A stretch of DNA of 8,345 bases from Candidatus Buchananbacteria bacterium (GTDB lineage Bacteria > Patescibacteriota > Patescibacteriia > CAIXNZ01), in contig JAUVKC010000041.1 of the NCBI GenBank assembly GCA_030592165.1, forward strand, positions 1-8,345, in the 5' to 3' direction. The translations under genes were made by a program, and so were the position numbers. Below, in pieces: positions 5,697-8,345 of the stretch. The number at the start of each line of letters is the position of its first letter. Within the stretch, counting starts at the first letter, position 1. The notes below the pieces were generated by a model. It was not told the origin of the DNA, made no database searches, and saw nothing but the letters and a program-made list of their open reading frames with translations.

Positions 5697-7216
5697 TATT
5701 CGACACCTTTAAATTTTGAGAAAAATTCACGTTTGCGTTCTTGCTCGTATTTCTCTAAATTTGGGGCTAATTCAATTAATTTTTTATCTGATAATTTATT
5801 TAATTCTTTAACTCGTTTAATTAAATATTTTTTCGTATTTAATTTTGGATCTTCCAAGACTTCAGCTAAAAGGGAATTTAAGATCAATCCAATTTTGGGT
5901 CCTGGTTTGATTTCTAATGATTTCATTAATTCATCACCTTTTAATTTTAACATTTTAACTGAGATAGGATCAAACTGGACTTCTTGAAGTCTTTTCTCTA
6001 ATTCAATTAATTTATATGGTTTAGCTTTTGGTCTGCCCATACCAAGACGATCACAGATTCTAACTTGAATAGCTTCAGCTACATTATCTTTGCCCAGGCG
6101 AACTAAAAGTCTTCGTATCCCGGCATCAGAAACTTCTCCCATTGAATAAAAAAACATATGATGACGGACAAGATGAGTAATCTTTTCAATCACTTCATTA
6201 GGATATTTCATTCTTTGTAAAATTTTTCTAGTAATTTTTGCTCCGACAATGTCATGGTTGTAAAAAGTTGAATCATAACCTTCTCCTTTTTTAACTTTTG
6301 GTTTAGCAATATCATGCAAGAGAGCTGCCATACGAACTCTGGTATTATAACCTCGTTTTACAGCAAAATCAAAACTTTTCATACTGTGAGTAAAAACAGA
6401 ATAAATATGATTTTTATTTTGAGAAACACCTACACCAATAATTAATTCTGGAATAATGTATTTTAGCAAGTTAGATTCGTATAAAAGTTTCATACCAAAG
6501 CTAGCGTTAGAGTTTTTAATGATTTTATTAAAATCTTCTGTTACTCTTTCTTCTGGTAAGGTTTTAATTTTATCTGCCAGTTTTTTGATTACTTTATAAG
6601 TCTCAGCTTCAATTGTGAATTCAAGTTGGGTAGAAAAACGAACAGCTCTGAGCATACGGGTGTAATCCTCTTTAAACCTATCTTGTTGTTTGCCCACAGT
6701 TTTAATAATTTTATTGTCTAAATCTTTTTGGCCACTAAAAGGATCAATTAATTCGCCACTGGTAATATTAAGTGCCATAGCATTGATTGTGAAATCTCTT
6801 CTTTCTAGATCTTTTTCAATATCAAGTTCATGATCTGATTGAATATCAAAGTCACGATACCCCCCTGTGTTGAATGAATGTTCTGTCCTTGGTAATGCAA
6901 TATCAATTTGTTCAGTTAAAGTGAATTTTTTCGGTACAAATTTAAAAACTCCAAAAGATTTACCAACCAAATCAACTTTACCTTCTTGATTAAGAAATTT
7001 TTCTAAATCTTTAGCTTCGACATTTCGAATAACAAAATCATAATCTTTTGATTCTCGTTCTAGCATAATATCACGTACTTTACCGCCAACTAAATAAATT
7101 TCAGCATCTTTATGTTTTTTTGCTAATTTTTGGACAAATTTAAAATCAGGATCGCTTTGAAACGTTCTTAAAAATGAATCGATTAGTTTTTTATGGTTAG
7201 GTTTTAACATAATCAT
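5696..7216 (-). CDS. cca: CCA tRNA nucleotidyltransferase / poly(A) polymerase family, with HD domain
   Basis: A class II nucleotidyltransferase expected to build or repair the 3'-CCA of tRNAs. Its 506 residues show the N-terminal head: LVGGKVRDIML (42-52), the catalytic DYD (58-60) and third acidic residue in QIDIALPRTE (Asp105), then ERRDFTINAMA (138-148), DPFSGQKDLD (158-167) and EDYTRMLRAVRF (183-194) for ribose and base recognition. A C-terminal HD phosphohydrolase-like domain follows, with THSMK (His277), LLHDIAKP (His301-Asp302), NHD (His321) and RHH (351-353). This layout matches HD-containing bacterial CCA enzymes; whether it adds CCA or only A cannot be settled from motifs, and poly(A) polymerase is the alternative. 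M1 (7216) and M3 (7210) are both possible starts, neither with a Shine-Dalgarno. It leads the cca-rluD-cmk run. Confidence 0.92.
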   Translation of the reverse strand: MIMLKPNHKKLIDSFLRTFQSDPDFKFVQKLAKKHKDAEIYLVGGKVRDIMLERESKDYDFVIRNVEAKDLEKFLNQEGKVDLVGKSFGVFKFVPKKFTLTEQIDIALPRTEHSFNTGGYRDFDIQSDHELDIEKDLERRDFTINAMALNITSGELIDPFSGQKDLDNKIIKTVGKQQDRFKEDYTRMLRAVRFSTQLEFTIEAETYKVIKKLADKIKTLPEERVTEDFNKIIKNSNASFGMKLLYESNLLKYIIPELIIGVGVSQNKNHIYSVFTHSMKSFDFAVKRGYNTRVRMAALLHDIAKPKVKKGEGYDSTFYNHDIVGAKITRKILQRMKYPNEVIEKITHLVRHHMFFYSMGEVSDAGIRRLLVRLGKDNVAEAIQVRICDRLGMGRPKAKPYKLIELEKRLQEVQFDPISVKMLKLKGDELMKSLEIKPGPKIGLILNSLLAEVLEDPKLNTKKYLIKRVKELNKLSDKKLIELAPNLEKYEQERKREFFSKFKGVE

Positions 7217-7346
7217 TACTTAGTTATGAAAGCGAATTTACAAATTTTATACAAATAGTTATTTAGTTATAATTCGTATATTCGTATTTTAAATATTTGC
7301 ATTTACAATAAGAATAGCGAATTTTAAGCTAAAAAACAAGAATTTA
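7217..7346. other. AT-rich intergenic region upstream of cca with tandem 8-mer
   Basis: This gap must hold the cca promoter, because a hairpin closes the preceding gene, but I see no convincing -35/-10 pair. It contains ATTCGTAT twice in tandem (7272-7279 and 7280-7287) and a weak third copy, ATTTGCAT, at 7295-7302. AGCGAATTT also occurs twice, near 7231 and 7315. No RNA gene or open frame is evident. Confidence 0.5.
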
Positions 7347-7378
7347 AAAGAGAGCCATATTATTTCAGGTCTCTCTTT
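7346..7378 (-). terminator. Hairpin terminator after the 126-residue gene
   Basis: On the minus strand AAAGAGAG (complement of 7371-7378) pairs with CTCTCTTT (complement of 7347-7354). Two further GC pairs are possible past a one-base bulge, and the loop is AT-rich. The stem starts 1 base after the stop codon at 7380. The U-run is short (four U, then AAAUU), so termination may be incomplete. Confidence 0.65.
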
Positions 7379-7379
7379 G

Positions 7380-7760
7380 TTAAGTAATTTTTACTTTGAC
7401 AATTATGCCTTTGATTTTCTTTTTTTGTTTGAGTAAGGCTAAACCTTCAAAGTGATAGTTTTGATAATTATCAAATGAAGCGCCTTGTAATACTAGCGCA
7501 GTGTCATCATTTTTGATTATGATTATTCTGTTAGCCGGAATTTTACAATCAAGAGGATCAATATTTGCCTGATCCGTTCCAATTATTTGGTAGGTAACTT
7601 TTTTACCGCTTATTTTCTCAATCATTCCTTTGGTTTTTTTGTAAACAGTGATGGCTTGGTTGTGCAAAGTATTATATTTTTTAAGTTCTTCATTCTCAAT
7701 CAAATAACCAATATCGTTTTCATTAACAAAAATCATCTGTATTGTTTTAGCTTTTGCCAT
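7380..7760 (-). CDS. Conserved-looking hypothetical protein, 126 residues
   Basis: I do not recognise this protein. It is soluble, with no signal peptide or membrane segment. It begins MAKAKTIQMIFVNENDIGYLIENEEL, has a lysine-rich middle (about 40-55), then alternating hydrophobic stretches suggesting a small beta-rich fold (KVTYQIIGTD at 54-63, ANRIIIIKNDDTALVLQG at 76-93), and ends in a basic KQKKKIKGIIVKVKIT tail (111-126). Cys72 is the only cysteine and no catalytic motif stands out. YQIIGTDQANI faintly recalls the GreA/GreB C-terminal domain, but the rest does not match and I do not assign it. Expression signals are clear: a TTGACA -35 element upstream, a perfect nine-base Shine-Dalgarno at good spacing and a hairpin after the stop, so it is very probably a real, well-translated and independently transcribed gene. 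It lies 69 bases downstream of queA. Confidence 0.8.
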   Translation of the reverse strand: MAKAKTIQMIFVNENDIGYLIENEELKKYNTLHNQAITVYKKTKGMIEKISGKKVTYQIIGTDQANIDPLDCKIPANRIIIIKNDDTALVLQGASFDNYQNYHFEGLALLKQKKKIKGIIVKVKIT

Positions 7761-7766
7761 TTGATT

Positions 7767-7775
7767 ACCTCCTTT
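7767..7775 (-). promoter_or_regulatory. Perfect Shine-Dalgarno of the 126-residue gene
   Basis: Minus strand AAAGGAGGT, complementary over nine bases to the usual 16S rRNA 3' end, with a 6-base spacer (AATCAA) to the ATG at 7760. It fixes the start codon and is the strongest ribosome binding site in the window. Confidence 0.9.
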
Positions 7776-7793
7776 ATAGATAATATTGTTTTT

Positions 7794-7822
7794 AACTTAG
7801 CGTAATTTATTGATATTGTCAA
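7794..7822 (-). promoter_or_regulatory. Probable promoter of the 126-residue gene
   Basis: Minus strand: a perfect -35 TTGACA (7817-7822), a 17-base spacer and a weak -10 TAAGTT (7794-7799, three of six matches). The -35 lies just after the queA stop. The poor -10 could indicate an activator-dependent promoter or another -10 placement such as TATTAT further downstream. Confidence 0.5.
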
Positions 7823-7829
7823 ACCTGGA

Positions 7830-8345
7830 TTATTTAATTATCATTACATCGCCAAACGAATAAAAACGATATTTCTTCTTGATTGCATGTTGATATGCTT
7901 TTTTAATAAATTTCGACCCGCCAAGAGCTGAGACAAGAAGCATTAGGCTGGAATTAGGTAAATGGAAATTTGTGATAAGAGAATCTATAAATTTAAATTT
8001 GAAGCCGGGATAAATGTAGATTGAGGTATTTTGGCTTAGGGTTTTGAGCTTAGGGATTAGGGCTGAGGTTACGCAGGTTTCAAGTACTCTAACAGAAGTT
8101 GTGCCAACTGCAATGATTCTTCTTTTTTCCTTTTTAGCTTTATTCAATCGATTAGCAGTTTTATTATCAAGTTCAAAATACTCTTCATGTATTTCGTGCT
8201 TGGTAATGTCATCTTCTTTGATGGGTGCAAAGGTTCCTAAACCAACATGTAAAGTAACAAATTCAATCTGTACGCCTTTATTTTTTAGTTTTTTAAATAT
8301 TCTTTTTGTAAAATGTAATCCCGCAGTCGGAGCAGCAACTGAACC
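7830..8345 (-). CDS. queA: QueA, S-adenosylmethionine:tRNA ribosyltransferase-isomerase (N-terminus outside window)
   Basis: QueA transfers and isomerises the ribosyl moiety of S-adenosylmethionine onto preQ1 at tRNA position 34, giving epoxyqueuosine. The last 171 codons are present and the frame runs open off the right edge. Visible family blocks are GSVAAPTAGLHFT (1-13 of the fragment), LHVGLGTFAPI (32-42), HEIHEEYFEL (50-59), IAVGTTSVRVLE (78-89), IYIYPGFKFKFIDSLITNFHLPNSSLMLLVSALGG and YRFYSFGDVMIIK at the end. Between VRVLE and IYIYPG the segment TSALIPKLKTLSQNT is encoded by heptanucleotide repeats, replacing the sequence of a loop that varies in the family. A TTG at 8147 is only an internal leucine, as conserved QueA sequence continues upstream of it. 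The usual partner tgt is not in the window. Confidence 0.96.
   Translation of the reverse strand, partial: GSVAAPTAGLHFTKRIFKKLKNKGVQIEFVTLHVGLGTFAPIKEDDITKHEIHEEYFELDNKTANRLNKAKKEKRRIIAVGTTSVRVLETCVTSALIPKLKTLSQNTSIYIYPGFKFKFIDSLITNFHLPNSSLMLLVSALGGSKFIKKAYQHAIKKKYRFYSFGDVMIIK
8034..8068. repeat. Heptanucleotide tandem repeat cluster C inside queA
   Basis: Five 7-bp units in perfect register on the plus strand: GCTTAGG (8034-8040), GTTTTGA (8041-8047), GCTTAGG (8048-8054), GATTAGG (8055-8061) and GCTGAGG (8062-8068). They have the same orientation and consensus as clusters A and B. They are translated on the minus strand, in frame with queA, as roughly SALIPKLKTLSQ. Confidence 0.85.

Noticed and set aside
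5733..5987. Plus-strand open frame within cca
   Set aside because: It is antisense to the C-terminal part of a recognised gene and has no start signals.
7587..7805. Plus-strand open frame opposite the 126-residue gene
   Set aside because: It is phenylalanine-rich as expected from the complement of a lysine-rich gene, and the opposite strand has a perfect ribosome binding site.
7830..8147. A separate 105-residue gene starting at TTG 8147
   Set aside because: The frame continues upstream with conserved QueA motifs (GSVAAPTAGLHFT, HVGLGTF) to the window edge, so this is an internal leucine.

Overview
This is an AT-rich bacterial chromosomal window holding nine genes or gene fragments, most of them housekeeping. 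Small intergenic gaps, short protein variants, an archaeal-type cytidylate kinase, an rplS gene away from its usual rpsP-rimM-trmD partners, and dispersed heptanucleotide repeats that enter coding sequence together suggest a reduced-genome lineage such as Patescibacteria (Candidate Phyla Radiation). That assignment is inference. All nine visible stop codons are TAA, and the recognised proteins read through on the standard code.

Left half, plus strand: the last 27 codons of an unknown gene end at a hairpin terminator. A near-consensus sigma70 promoter follows, whose -10 box lies inside a 20-bp inverted repeat, and then uvrA (nucleotide excision repair). A small gene for a predicted single-pass membrane protein follows in the same direction with no visible terminator between. 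A 13-bp-stem hairpin with a GTAA loop closes this side and also serves the convergent rplS.

Right half, minus strand, read right to left: the C-terminal part of queA (queuosine biosynthesis); an unrecognised 126-residue protein with its own promoter, a perfect Shine-Dalgarno and a hairpin after its stop; then a tight run of cca (tRNA nucleotidyltransferase), an rluD-like pseudouridine synthase and an archaeal-type cytidylate kinase; finally rplS (ribosomal protein L19) from its own strong promoter. Most of these genes serve tRNA maturation and modification, rRNA modification, ribosome assembly or CTP supply.

The most unusual content is (1) three clusters of a degenerate 7-bp tandem repeat, roughly GC(T/A)T(T/A)G(G/A), which fill one intergenic gap, straddle the rluD/cmk junction and supply the cmk start codon, and encode a variable segment inside queA; (2) the palindrome over the uvrA -10 box, a candidate damage-response operator; and (3) an rplS promoter whose transcript would begin just before the hairpin that ends the upstream operon. 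No mobile element, CRISPR array, tRNA or rRNA gene was seen, and no stretch over 300 bases lacks a gene.
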